Shown: piece by piece, positions 9,052 to 19,622 of the stretch | How the letters are laid out: each line of letters begins with the position of its first letter | Position numbering within the stretch: position 1 is the stretch's first letter | Assembly: GCA_015680685.1 (NCBI GenBank) | Contig: MNCI01002729.1 | Coordinates: 197,522 to 226,569, forward strand | DNA from: Gnetum montanum | Taxonomy: Eukaryota; Streptophyta; Gnetopsida; Gnetales; Gnetaceae | Direction: 5' to 3' | Length of the DNA: 29,048 nucleotides | The notes under the pieces: generated by a model | What the model saw: the letters and a program-made list of their open reading frames with translations, nothing else | What the model was told of the DNA's origin: nothing | Database searches by the model: none | Program-made: the position numbers and the translations under genes

Positions 9052-11063
9052 TGAAACACCACAAAATTCTGAGCTTAGCACTTCTCCGACAAGAATCGAG
9101 CTAAGTCATGATGCTCCCCAATATGACTGAAGCTTGAGGACCTCACAGATAGCTTTAAACGGAGTTGAACTGAGCAAGAAATGGTTCCTTGGGATCCATA
9201 GAAGACTATAGTGACATATGGCATCAAACCTGGCAAATTCTAAGCTCAAAATACTTGGTTTTCACTAAGTATGCATCCTATACGCTGGCCTATACATGCC
9301 CAGCGTATTGCCCAGCGTGCAACAACTTTTGAGCCTCAAAAACTCATCAAAATAGGTCATAATCGAAGGTCTAGATTCCCCATGACCTTTCCTAAGGTCC
9401 TAGGTAGGTCTCAGGCTCCTAACAATCAAATTTTGGACACCAAACGTGTCATTTCCTGCCTACACGCTGGCTCACACGCCTAGCGTGTACGCCCAGTGTA
9501 TGACTTCAAAGGTGACCCAAAACAGGTACTTCAGAGCAAGATTTTCACAAGGAATTGACTCTTAGAGATAGGGAAATTGGTAGGAATCATAATGGGCTTA
9601 AGAAAATCAAGTTTTAACCTTGAAATCATGCACTTGAAAGTTCACACGCTGAGCATGTACATCTTGCACTCCTAGCGTGTACGCCCAGCGTGTGGCACCA
9701 AGGACAAAGTCAAACAGGAACTTTCAGGCAAGTTTCTAGCGTGGGGTTGATCCTCAGGACATGGGCATCCAGTCTACATCATCAAATTCTTTGAAAAATT
9801 TCATTTTGGGCATCAAAAGTATCATTTTTGGCCTCACACGCTGGCCTATACGCCCAGCATACAGCCAGCATGCACCTCAGAGATGAGCCCAAAAATCCAT
9901 CGAAACGAAGTCAAAATCATCTCCTGGATGACTTGGAGGACCACCAAGACTCAAGGATCAGTGTACAAACCCTAGAATACCAAATAGGATTCCTAAATTG
10001 TAGTTTTCATGCTCACACGCTAGCCTATACGCCCAGCGTGTGGCTAGCATGCTCAACTTCAGGCCTCCCAAAACCCTACCNTTGGCATGTCCATAGAGCT
10101 TCCAGTATGTGAGTTTGGACGTCTGACGTGTTTTTGTACCCTCATACGCTGGGCGTATATGCTCCATACGCTAGATAGTAGGTGGTCAAGAGGGAAATAT
10201 TTTGACCTATATTTTGATGTCTAAAGCTAGTTTTGACCATGGATCTAGATTCTTGATGTCCTGAGGATACTTCCTATCGAATTTGGGCTTATTTAGCCTT
10301 GATTTGGTAGGGTTTTGGGAGGCCTGAAGTTGAGCATGCNCTGTGAATTGGACAGTGTTCTTGTTGTACACTTGTAAAATTTTATTCTTTAACACCGGTC
10401 AATGCCCCACCTATCAAAAAATCCATACATTTCACCTCCCATAGCCAATCATCCCACTCTAGATCCGAATTCCACACTCTAAGATCATATAAAAACCCTA
10501 ATTTTTGACTAAATCGGGGTTCGGTCGATTGTCGATGAGGGGGGGGGGCGAGGTTCAACAAATTTGGTCATTTTCACACATAGAGCATGGGAGCACAGAT
10601 CTCACACACTGGGCATACATCCTACACGCTAAGCATACAGCATTCACGTTGTGCCTGCAGAAATTCCCAATAGTTGTCATCACCCATCCTCATCAACCGG
10701 GGCTATACGTCTGCCTTGTGTAGATCCACAACTGCATATAGACCGGTGCTTTGTACACACTTATTTTCAATACATTTGATACATTTAGCCAACTTTCATT
10801 ACAGTTTACATCGTTTTCTATGTTTACGCATGTTTACATTTTCTGTATGTTTCGTACTAGTTTACATTTAGTTGCAGTTTACGTGTTGTAGCGGCAAACG
10901 TTGGGGAAGTCCTTGTTTGATCTGCATGCGAACCATCCAAGGCACTCTACCTTCATCCATTTCTAGCTTTCCCTCAAGTGAAGGCAGTGTCTATTGTGCT
11001 TGTCTATAAATCTTTCAGTGCCTGTAATGTTCCAGCTCGGCACCAACGATTTCAGATAGTACA
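9052..11063 (+). repeat. 3' LTR of element 1, with a misplaced inverted piece
   Basis: It opens TGAAACACCACAAAA and ends GATAGTACA, matching the 5' LTR. A TATA-like box is at 10488-10495. The segment 10082-10339, bounded by single Ns, is the reverse complement of the expected LTR sequence, and about 157 bp corresponding to 1887-2043 of the 5' LTR are missing at the second N. Confidence 0.87.
10082..10339 (-). other. Inverted contig inside the 3' LTR (likely assembly error)
   Basis: Read in reverse complement, this 258-bp piece continues the LTR from where 10080 stops. Its last 34 bases (10306-10339) are the reverse complement of 10047-10080, the overlap expected if a contig had been placed in the wrong orientation. 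Single Ns mark both ends. Confidence 0.85.
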
Positions 11064-11068
11064 CTAGG
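11064..11068. repeat. Right target-site duplication of element 1
   Basis: ctagg directly follows the ACA that closes the 3' LTR and matches ctaag at 631-635 in four of five bases. Confidence 0.55.
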
Positions 11069-12130
11069 CATATTTGGATAAGACCAAGGAATCCTATGAT
11101 ATGACCAAGTGCTCATGTGATAATATTTTAAATTTCATTCCCATTATTTATGCCCATATTTATGATAATAATAACATCTAATCTTCCTATTGTAGTACAA
11201 GTAATTATGGTGATCAAACCTTTATGGTGCTCTTGATTAGTTTGGAGTTGCTTTTGATTAGGATGTAGTGCCTCTTCTCACTTCATTCTTTGGAGAGTTC
11301 TTTTGTTGGGATGAAGTTTTTGTAGATTTCTTTTCTTGGGAACAATATCCTAATCCACTTTTATCTTGTGGACTTCTTCCTTGTCCAAGAACCATCTAAA
11401 GGGATTCTTTTCCCTTGACTAACCTTTCATTCACAAGTTTGGCATCTGTAATTTCTTCCTTAGCCTGCATATATGACATGGTTAGCTTTTCATTCTCAAC
11501 CCTTAGGTTTGAGGTTTCTTTTGTAAGATTAGAAATTTTTGTATTTAATAAGGAAATTTCATGAACCTTTGTTTTAACTTGCTTGTTCAAATTTACACAA
11601 AGACTTTCCAACTTACACAATAGGTCATACCTCTCTTCCTCATTCTCAAATTGATCATCATCATTAGAAAGGCCAACATTGTCATCTGTGAGAGCCATAT
11701 AGATGAGGTGAGAATCTTTTAAGGTGTCATCTACCTCTTCCTTTCCTTGGTCTTCATCATCCCAATTGGTGAAGAAATTTTTTTCCTTTTTATCTTCTTG
11801 AGTTAATTCTTCTTTGTCATCCCAACTTGTATGGATGTTACTACTTCTTGTTTCTTCATTATAATTTTTCTTTTGAAACTTGTAAGCATTGGGGAATTTG
11901 GAGGCCATATGCCCTCTTCCACCACATATCCAACATTCCATAGAAACATATCAAAATTTGGAAGTTTAGACTACTTACCTTTACTCTGACCTTTGGTATA
12001 GAAAATTCTATTGATGAGTTGAGTGCATCCATCTAAGATGAATACCAAAACTATGAACCTCACATACTTAAAGAATTTTTGCATTGTAAAGGTGATCCCA
12101 TGGTGACTTGATGTAAGATCCTCCTTCCAT
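11069..12130 (-). pseudogene. gag: Ty1/copia-type gag remnant on the minus strand
   Basis: Read on the minus strand, a possible start ATG is at 12130-12128, shortly after a copia-like primer site that is now at 21277-21292 because element 2 inserted between them. A zinc knuckle follows at 11935-11894 (C-X2-C-X4-H-X4, with Phe in place of the last Cys), then a very acidic stretch and a long heptad-like, leucine-rich coiled coil (to 11399). After a stop at 11398-11396, a KSGLGY word appears in the same frame, as in copia Gag, and then a second knuckle-like remnant at 11179-11147 in which one Cys is Tyr. Four TAA stops lie between KSGLGY and that remnant. The part normally found between the start and the first knuckle is largely missing. 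The fragment is cut off at 11069 by element 1. Confidence 0.72.
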
Positions 12131-12146
12131 TGTTCACTTGTGAGCT

Positions 12147-12151
12147 ATTAC
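12147..12151. repeat. Left target-site duplication of element 2
   Basis: attac, perfectly repeated at 21254-21258 after the 3' LTR. The match fixes the ends of element 2. Confidence 0.85.
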
Positions 12152-13641
12152 TAAAACACCACAAAATTTCGGGTCTCAGTGTCTTGACTACAAATTTGGC
12201 TAAGTGTCAATATGATGGAACTTTGTCCAAATTTTTTTAAGTATTGACTGTAGTCAGCTCAAATTTCCAGATTTGTAAAACTCTTCTAAGTGTCAGAGTG
12301 ATGGCACTTTCTAAGTGTTGTGCTACACTTTCATTTTCCTTACTATGCTCTAGAGTGTAGTTAGCGTAGCATGCACTTTAGTGGCCAATTTACATGGGTG
12401 TCAAGCTAGAAGCTGTCAAGCTAGCTCATCATGGAAGAGGCAATTGGCAAATTCTCTAACTCTTAAAGCTACCCCTCTTGCTACGCTGCCGAGTTTAGTT
12501 GGCATAGTAGAAACAAGAACTGCAATTTTTGCCAGATTTTTCTAAGTGTCTGTGCTACACTCTTTTCCATCCTACAAGCATAGTAGCACTAGACTTTAGT
12601 TTTTGCAAGAATTGCCTAATCGTTGTGCTATGCTCCAGAGCATAGCTAGTGTAGCAACACGGAACTGCCTCCAAAAGCTTTTAGAGCTCAACATAGGCCT
12701 TCATTTTAGCTCTAGCACTCCTGTAGCAAGCATGATTACCAATTTGCATTTCTCCTGTACCCCTCGTTTGTCCCAAAGTGCACCTACGCTCTAGAGCACA
12801 GTGAGCGTAGCAAGGGTGCCACCTACCGCATTTCCACATGGCACCCGATATGCATTTTAGTCTAACCCTAGCCTTATAAATACCCCTACACCCAAACATT
12901 TTAGGGATTGGTAGTTAGCACTTGCATTTAGGATTTGACATTTTGGCATTTTGGCACTTAGCTTTGTGGGCAAACAAGACCTAGAGCACACCACATTGGT
13001 AGAGAGGCATAGTTGCACCACACGATACACTATGGCCCCATTGTAGCCCTGCAAAACTTTGCATGGTACACCGTGGTGGCCAACCCGATAAGCATGGTTC
13101 ATCATGGCGAGTGCCAAAATTTATAGCCCGACACCACCAAGATTGTAACTATGATCCCACTATGCCTATTGTACACTATGTACCTTTTGAGATCCTTTTG
13201 GAGTTAACTATGCTTCCATTTGGGGTGGTGTTCCATTCCTCTCTCCCTTTTCTAGCATTTTCTTACATCTTTTTGCATTTTTGCATGCATCATCACATTG
13301 TACTACGCTCAGGTAGTAGTCTTCATGGATTGACATCCTTATTTTGGTTAAAACCCTTGGCTCCTCAGTCTGTGGCTACGCTCTACACTTAGCATCGCAA
13401 AACACTACTTTGACACTTAGCATCATTTCGCATTGTTTACACCTGCATTTCGGCTAACCACTTCAACCACTAGTTGCATCCACCACCCTACTTGCAATCA
13501 GTAAAGTCCTTATTTGATTGACAAGACCATTTAGGGTGCTCTGCCTTTGTTTTCTAGCAAGGCTCTTGCATTGAGGTGGGGTTAGGCTATGTGCCCATGA
13601 ACCCCTTGGTGTTCCAACCATCAACATTTTTGGTCATGATA
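12152..13641 (+). repeat. 5' LTR of element 2
   Basis: About 1.49 kb, opening TAAAACACC and ending CATGATA; the canonical TG and CA ends appear mutated. A TATA box (tataaata) is at 12875-12882. Five or six palindrome-like units around TACGCTCTAGAGCATAG occur, for example near 12348, 12480, 12622 and 12785. Confidence 0.83.
12875..12882 (+). promoter_or_regulatory. TATA box, 5' LTR of element 2
   Basis: tataaata after aaccctagcct, conserved in the 3' LTR at 20472-20479. It lies about 760 bp before the LTR end. Confidence 0.6.
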
Positions 13642-13645
13642 GTTT

Positions 13646-13661
13646 TCGGCACTAGAAGGAG
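13646..13661 (+). other. Candidate primer-binding site of element 2
   Basis: TCGGCACTAGAAGGAGG-like sequence starting five bases after the LTR end. It differs from the element 1 site mainly by G-to-A and T-to-C changes, so it appears decayed. Confidence 0.55.
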
Positions 13662-14285
13662 GGCCTTGCCATTTCCTTCTGCATTTTTTGATTGTTGTCC
13701 CACGTGCTCTCTCCACCATCAGTTGGTGTAGATTAGACCTTGTCATCAGTTCCCTTGGAACCGTGTTTGACAAAAGCTAAAGCATATCTTCAACACTTAA
13801 CTAACATTCTAGGTGCTCCAAAGAGCTTAGCAGGCTTCAACGTAGTGAGCATAGCACTAGAGTTAGCCATTTTCAACAGCTTTCACAATTAACATCTTTT
13901 TTTTTTGCATTTTCATACTTAGCCAGTTTTCTACAGTTTTACACTTAGTCAATTTTTTGCAGTTTCCATAATTACCCATTTTTCTGCATTTTTGCACTTA
14001 GCTATTTTTCTACATTTTTATACTTAGCCATTTTTCTGCTATTGGTAGACTTAGTCATTTTTTTTGTAGTTTTCAGAGTTAGCCATTTTTTGCAAATAGC
14101 AACTCTCACAACTCAATCTATGAACATGAATCTAGATCAACCTTCCATGTTGGTGTCTAATACATTTGATACCATGATCCACCCAAAGCATGCTACGCTT
14201 AGCCACGAATAATATACCTTTGTTTATGTTAAAATCCAATAGGATTACCAGTTGATTGCCTTCACTTAGAGGTAAAATAGGACTA
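13662..14285 (+). other. Leader of element 2
   Basis: Noncoding, with a tandem array at 13907-14095 and a possible short upstream ATG at 14128 whose frame soon stops. Some words near 14270 (AAAATAGGA) match the region just before the gag start of element 1. Confidence 0.5.
13907..14095 (+). repeat. About 27-bp degenerate tandem repeat in leader of element 2
   Basis: About seven units of roughly 27 bp, close to GCATTTTTACACTTAGCCAT followed by a T-rich tail. Related ACACTTAG words appear at 3415-3530 in the leader of element 1, so a leader array is a shared trait. Confidence 0.7.
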
Positions 14286-16960
14286 TGAATGAGTCCACCA
14301 GGATGAATGAGAGTACAACCCCTCCTTGTTTGACATAATTCCACTCATAGAGTCCTACCACTAACTGTTGTCCCAACTCATTTGTGCAAATGAGCATGAT
14401 GTAGGGAAAACCTATGAGGAAGCCTCATAGGAGGAATAAGATGAGTTTAAGGCTCACTCTAAACATGATAGCCCCCTCTACATCATCTTCCAACAACTGC
14501 TCTTTAGTATGACCCCTCCTCAGTTCAGTCCACTTGTCCTCTTCGAGATGGTAATCATGCCAATTCAGCGTTCCTTGTAAGTGACCGTTGCATTTGCCCA
14601 ACCCTATGCTCATATAGGTGCCACTTCCTAGGCCCAAACGATTTAGGCATCCTATGCCCCCACTTGTCTCATCAACACCCATGGTGTTCATCCAACCCAC
14701 TTGTGTGTGGCCTACCTCAGTCACCATGTCCATCCCTCAGCCAACACATTAACTAAACTTGTCCACTACAATGTTAAATTAGCAAACTCTACAACCAACA
14801 ATCTGACCCTATGCTATGCAACCAACACAAGCCCAACCAATGCAACTGGCTGGCACATCCCCAAGCTTGGATCAGGCATTCCAGCTGATCCAAAGTTTGA
14901 TGGAGGAGCTCAACCAACTCAAAGCTTCCTCTTCCAAAACCATCAAGGTGGTGGAATTCTACTAGGATGATCCCATAAGTCCTATAGTTCCACCCATGAC
15001 TCTCCCCACTAGGGTCTAGCTACCTCAACTCACCAAGTACAATGGTAAAGGGGACCCCAATGCACACTTGGTTACATTTCAATTTAAGTGCCTACTTCTT
15101 CAAGCTTGGCCACACGCCATCATGTGCATGTTTTCCATGTCACTCACTGGCAAGGCCTTAGATTAGCATCATGCGCTACCCAAGGCCTCAACCTTTTCTT
15201 TGGAGGATCTCATAAGCCAATTTGTGATACACTTTAGGTACAACCTAAAGCTTGAAGCAACCCTCAAACTAGCTCATGCAGGTTAAGTAGGGGCCCCTAA
15301 AGCTTGTGCCAAAATTCCTCCAATGCTAGAATGTTGCATTAAGAGAAATACGTGAACCCCTAGTAGAGATGCACCTACTAGCCATATTCAAGGGTGTAGT
15401 GAATGACTTCATCAAATATAAACTATATTACTTGGCCCCGAAGTCTCTTAGCCAAGCCTTTGCCCAAATGAAGGGCATAGAGGAGGTAGTGCAAAGTAGC
15501 AATGACTCAGCCTACGTGGCCTATAGAAAACAACAAGCATGCAAGCAAAACACAACAGTGGTAATAGTGGCCACAAGCACAAAAGCAACCAACCAAGGCC
15601 CAATGGCTAAGTATCATAAGGCCCCATCTTACAAAATTGTCAACTCTAGTGCCAACTCACCTACATTAGTAGAGGCTATCCTAAGGTCCAGCTTTGAGCG
15701 CAAGGATCACTCAAAATATACATCGCTATCGATGGGACCCTTTGAATTGCTAGAGTAACTCCTGAAAGTCAGGTGAATCCAATACAAACATGTATAAGAG
15801 ATTGCCTATCAAAACATGATAGGTACTATGAACTACTAAGGAATCCCACCTTAGTAATACTAAACAAGCCCTCGGTCTTGCAACACTTCAAGCTAGACCA
15901 ATATTGTCATTACCACCAGATGTCTGGTCACAATATCGATAACTATCGTGCTTTGTAGGACAACTTATGAAGAATGATAGAATGGGCCCAACTAGTTCCC
16001 AACGCAGTGAGCCAATCCAACACAAATGATGCCCCCTACATCATAAACTCCATCAGTGTAGGTGGCAAGTCTAAAACTATGCAACAACCTTTTGTGATCC
16101 ATGTGTCTCCCAACAAGGCAAGGATCCCCTCAGCCTCCATAAGTAAGAGGTCCCACTTTGTCATCAAAGTACCACCTTGGGCATCCACAACATCCTTTGT
16201 AGTCAAGGTCCCATAGCAATCATTTGCTAAGACGTTAAACTGGCAACTAAACCAACCGTCCATTAAGATGTTAAATTGGAATGATGTAGCAATAACAACC
16301 ATTAAGCAACCTTTCATCATCAAGGTGCCATAATGAGTTGGCCCTGCAACAACTCCTAAACCACCATTTATCATAAGGGTACCACAATGTGATGGCCCCT
16401 CACCTTCCTGAAGCCCAATAGTCAGCAACATCTCGATCTCTCCTCCTTCAAGGATCAATTCCACTAGTAATCTGGGTAGGCCTACCAAATGGCAACATAA
16501 GAGGAAAAATGAGCACCTTATAACCCCCATGGCTGAATCAAAGGCCATAACTAGCAAGTAACAACTGAACACTAGGACTCTTGCCCCCAAGTAGGCCAAG
16601 TAATCCATGCCCAAGTCCACTCTGTGAGAGATCCATCTCTCAAGCCACATGGAGGAAGCCAAGGCCAACACAATGGTTGATCACAAGGACTTCGTAGCTG
16701 CATTAACCCAAGTGAAACAAACGCTCAAGCAAAAGAACATAACATTGAGCTTGTACGACTTGGTCATGACCTCATCTACTCACTACCAAGCATTGGCCTA
16801 GATGTTGATTTTCATTCCTATTAGAGAGGACATCCCTATAGATGAGAACACCATCCATGCAATGATGTTGCCCCTTGCACACAGGAATTAGGTTCAATAT
16901 CCCTAGCATTTCATGAAAATGTAGTCAAGGTCAACCCTAAATGAGGGGAGGTCACTACAA
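14286..16960 (+). pseudogene. gag: Decayed gag of element 2
   Basis: Homologous to the gag of element 1 but more broken. The start at 14286 is chosen by weak similarity and is uncertain. A KVVEFY word at about 14945-14962 matches KVLDFY of element 1; stops follow at 14963, 15017, 15164 (a Trp codon in element 1) and 15284. The frame then changes, and a 129-residue open stretch at 15369-15758 carries the C-terminal capsid part (VNDFIKYKLYYLAPKSLSQ). Another shift precedes the knuckle at 15905-15946, C-X2-H-X4-H-X4 with Tyr in the last position. The proline-rich part has about five VKVPP-like words against about nine in element 1, and the SLYDLVMTSS segment is at about 16750. The long antisense open frame at 16036-16671 is its shadow. 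Confidence 0.78.
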
Positions 16961-17712
16961 CTTTGTTGAAAATTAGCATACATGTTGGGTAGTGCATCAT
17001 CCACAGAGTGCATGTCGATGATAGTGTAGCAACAAACATAGTCTTGTACTTCGTCATCGACAAGCTAGGCATGGCAGAAGAAACTAGGTCAACCAAAACC
17101 GTGTGTCTAAAATCCTTTAACAGATCACACATCACTATTAAGGGTACAATCAACTTAGCCTTCATGGCAAAAGAGCAATTCCCCACCAGCGTAGATTTCA
17201 CTGTCATAGAGGAGATGCCATGCTTCAACCTGATCCTAGGTAGGCCTTGGCTAGCTCAACTATGGACCGTCTCCTCTCCCATCCACCAAGAAGTCCACCT
17301 TCCATATGAAGGTGGTCAAGTTATCATCCATGGTGTTAATGCCTCCTCTTTGGCTATCCACAACATAGACATGGAGCAAGTGTTGGAGGTTGAGNATTTG
17401 GCTATCCACAACATAGACATGGAGCAAGTGTTGGAGGTTGAGTTTCTTGGTGATGCATCTGCTACAACCAATGCAATGCATAAGGCTGACACACTTGAAC
17501 AAGTAGTTGAAGCCAATAGCCTCTCAAAGGATCCTAGGCCCTATGTGTACCCTAATCCAAACTAGATTAGGAAACAACTGCCTGATCAAGTTGCTCCCTT
17601 GGCTGAAAATTTACTAGGCACCTACCTACCCCTTGCCTTCACTTGTCATGAATTTTTCACTTTTGTTTGCATTGCACTAGCTTGCATAGTTACAGTTTGT
17701 CTACTAGCTTAG
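16948..17712 (+). pseudogene. Decayed retropepsin-like protease with hydrophobic tail, element 2
   Basis: The frame lines up with the protease of element 1. It is interrupted by TAG at 16990, the same codon position as TAA at 6636 in element 1, and by TAG at 17563. The active site reads VDDSVATNIV, so the glycine of D-X-G is serine (17023-17025), which should abolish activity. ILGRPWLAQLW follows at about 17235-17265. The N at 17395 lies inside a 46-bp duplicated stretch that is probably artificial. The C-terminus is hydrophobic (FFTFVCIALACIVTVCLLA, about 17655-17709) and ends at the stop 17710-17712, as in element 1. Confidence 0.8.
17349..17442 (+). repeat. 46-bp exact duplication around an N (likely unmerged contig overlap)
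   Basis: Bases 17349-17394 are repeated exactly at 17397-17442, separated by N and one base. Element 1 has no such duplication here. Exact identity in an otherwise decayed element, next to an N, points to an assembly join. Confidence 0.85.
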
Positions 17713-17839
17713 ATCATGCATTTCGTTTTGTTCACATGTTTTTTCTTTGTTTATGCATTGATTGGCTTAGCTTATATATTGCATTTGAAAAACATAAAAA
17801 GTGCATAAAAATCATAAAACTAAAACTACAAAAAACACG

Positions 17840-18430
17840 TGGCTCAAAAAGGCCTTAAACTAGCCCATGGCCCAAAATGACTTTAAACTAGAAACCTATG
17901 GCCCTCCATTACCTTAAATTGGCAACATACAACCCAAAATGACCTTAAACCATCAACCCCTTTGCGATGGCCCAAAATGACCTTAAACTAGCCAATCCAC
18001 AAAATGACCCAAAACTAACAACACTTGATAACTCGGAATGGCTTTAAATTATCACTATGGCTTGAAATGGTCAAAAAATATCACTTCTCACATTGCCTTC
18101 CTTTCATTTATGCATTTTAACTTTGTTACATAGTTTTTGCTTGATGTTATTTTTCTAGTTGATTTTTTCAGGATCTTGCAAGCACACAACATGACTACAC
18201 ACGTAGCATCACACCTCACACAAGCAAGATAAGCACTCATCCACCATGATGCAAAAAATTGGCATAGACAGTTCACTATGACTATAAACTAGCATAGATC
18301 ATCCCTGGGTCATGACATTAAACTGGCACAATAGCTTGTTCGCTACGATGTTAAATTAGCACACAGTAGTCTGCTAGGACTATAAACTAGCACTCCATGG
18401 TCTACTAGAACCTTAAACTAGGTTTGCACA
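17840..18430 (+). repeat. Dispersed TTAAACTAGCA motif array, element 2
   Basis: A first block (17840-18010) uses the form CCCAAAATGACCTTAAACTA, about six copies; a second block (18265-18420) uses the form CTATGACTATAAACTAGCA, about five copies, as in element 1. Another copy lies near 14764 at the start of the gag region. Confidence 0.75.
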
Positions 18431-19140
18431 CTCATAGCATCATTACCTCCCATCGTTCCACTAATCTTTTAAAGCACCTGCCATCAGTGCAGCCTTTAGA
18501 GGACTCACAGCATCATCGTCCTAGCACTTTCATTAGCTTCTTGAGCACTTGCAACTAGTGTAGAATTTGACACATTTGCAGAATCTTTACATCCAACACT
18601 TGTAGCATCTTCACATCTAGCATTTGCATTTTCATATCATGTTGTGTGGTTTTCTTATTTTCTTAGAATTGTGTTCACAAGACGAACCCTCAAAGGTGGT
18701 CATGCAAAGATGCATCTCATTGTAGTAGCAAGTTGCTACCTCACTTCGATGTGCACGATTAAACTAGTTAAGCCACTCAAAAGTGCACATCCCCCCTCAT
18801 CCCATTACAAACTACACACATCCAATCTTTCATCCCAATAGCCTCTCATTCCTCACATACTCACAATTGCACATCCCTTTGATGCATACACATTGTGACA
18901 CATATGGAATTCTCCTCAAATCAACCATAGAACCTATGGTAGACATAATGTAACTCATCTCATGGGAAGCCTTTATTGGCTAGTTAAGGCCTAAGTGAAT
19001 GTAATGCAACTCATCTTAGGGAGGAAACACCTGTCCTATAGACACAATGAGGTTGCATCAAAGTAAAGCTCATTTACTCGATGGCCCACACCTTGCAACT
19101 AGCATTCAGCAGTAAGTTGAACGTAGTGGGGGTTCACCTC

Positions 19141-19232
19141 GCAGCAAAGCAAAGAAGAAAAAGTAAAAAAAAAAACAAGAAGATAAAAAAAGAAAAAATT
19201 GAAAAAACAAAAAAAGGAGAATGTGAAAAAGC
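19141..19232 (+). repeat. A-rich tract upstream of the 3' LTR, element 2
   Basis: About 90 bp of A with scattered G and few pyrimidines, ending about 390 bp before the 3' LTR. It corresponds to 8384-8505 in element 1. Confidence 0.7.
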
Positions 19233-19609
19233 ACATTTTCAAGCAAATTGATAATGTTGTAGCTTTGCAATTGACCCAGCCTTGGATCAACCTCGACTCT
19301 CTCATGAGCACTTTGATGAGAGGTCAACATTTCAAGGGCAAGACACTTCATGTAATGGTCATCGTTAGTTGTGCTGACTTCGCATTTTGCATTAGGATAC
19401 ACTATTTGCATTGTATTTTGACTATTTGCATTTCATCTCCCTAGCATTGCCTACACCATTTTCCCTTAGCATAAGCTTACCCACAACACTCTTAAACATG
19501 GTGGAACGACACCTAATTTGGTACTGACGAGCAATGTTGATGCCACACTTGTTGTGGTGTTTTGTGATTCTTTGTCAATGTCTCTTAGACCACTCCTCTA
19601 GATGTTAAT

Positions 19610-19618
19610 AAAGAGGGG
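19610..19618 (+). other. Polypurine tract of element 2
   Basis: AAAGAGGGG four bases before the 3' LTR start, identical to element 1. Confidence 0.8.
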
Positions 19619-19622
19619 CCAT

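Larger units (their letters stand above)
636..11063 (+). mobile_element. Element 1: LTR-gag-pro-LTR, Ty3/gypsy type, non-autonomous
   Basis: The element is about 10.4 kb. It starts TGAAACACC and ends in ACA, with two long terminal repeats (636-2758 and 9052-11063), a primer-site-like sequence just after the first, a polypurine tract just before the second, and 5-bp flanking duplications. The interior holds a decayed gag and a retropepsin-like protease, followed by about 1.7 kb with no recognisable coding sequence. I searched the translated frames for reverse transcriptase, RNase H and integrase signatures and saw none, so copying must have relied on enzymes from another element. The first roughly 143 bases of the two LTRs differ at about 12 places by eye, nearly all transitions, so the insertion is not recent. 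The gag domain order resembles the plant Tat/Ogre/Athila group; clade is inference. Confidence 0.88.
17713..19609 (+). other. 3' noncoding region of element 2
   Basis: About 1.9 kb without recognisable coding sequence. It holds the TAAACTGGCA-type array (17840-18430), an A-rich tract (19141-19232) and pyrimidine-AG stretches at 18161-18171 and 18655-18681 that align with those of element 1. The segment 18650-18830 is alignable by eye with 8090-8270 of element 1. Confidence 0.65.

Noticed and set aside
10082-10339. Genuine local inversion in the LTR
   Set aside because: Single Ns at both borders and an exact 34-bp reverse-complement overlap fit a flipped contig better than a biological inversion.
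14425-14733. 102-codon antisense open frame
   Set aside because: Opposite strand of the gag N-terminal region of element 2; no motif and not kept in element 1.
16036-16671. 211-codon antisense open frame
   Set aside because: It is the shadow of the gag C-terminal repeats on the opposite strand, a side effect of the codon make-up of the proline-rich repeats.
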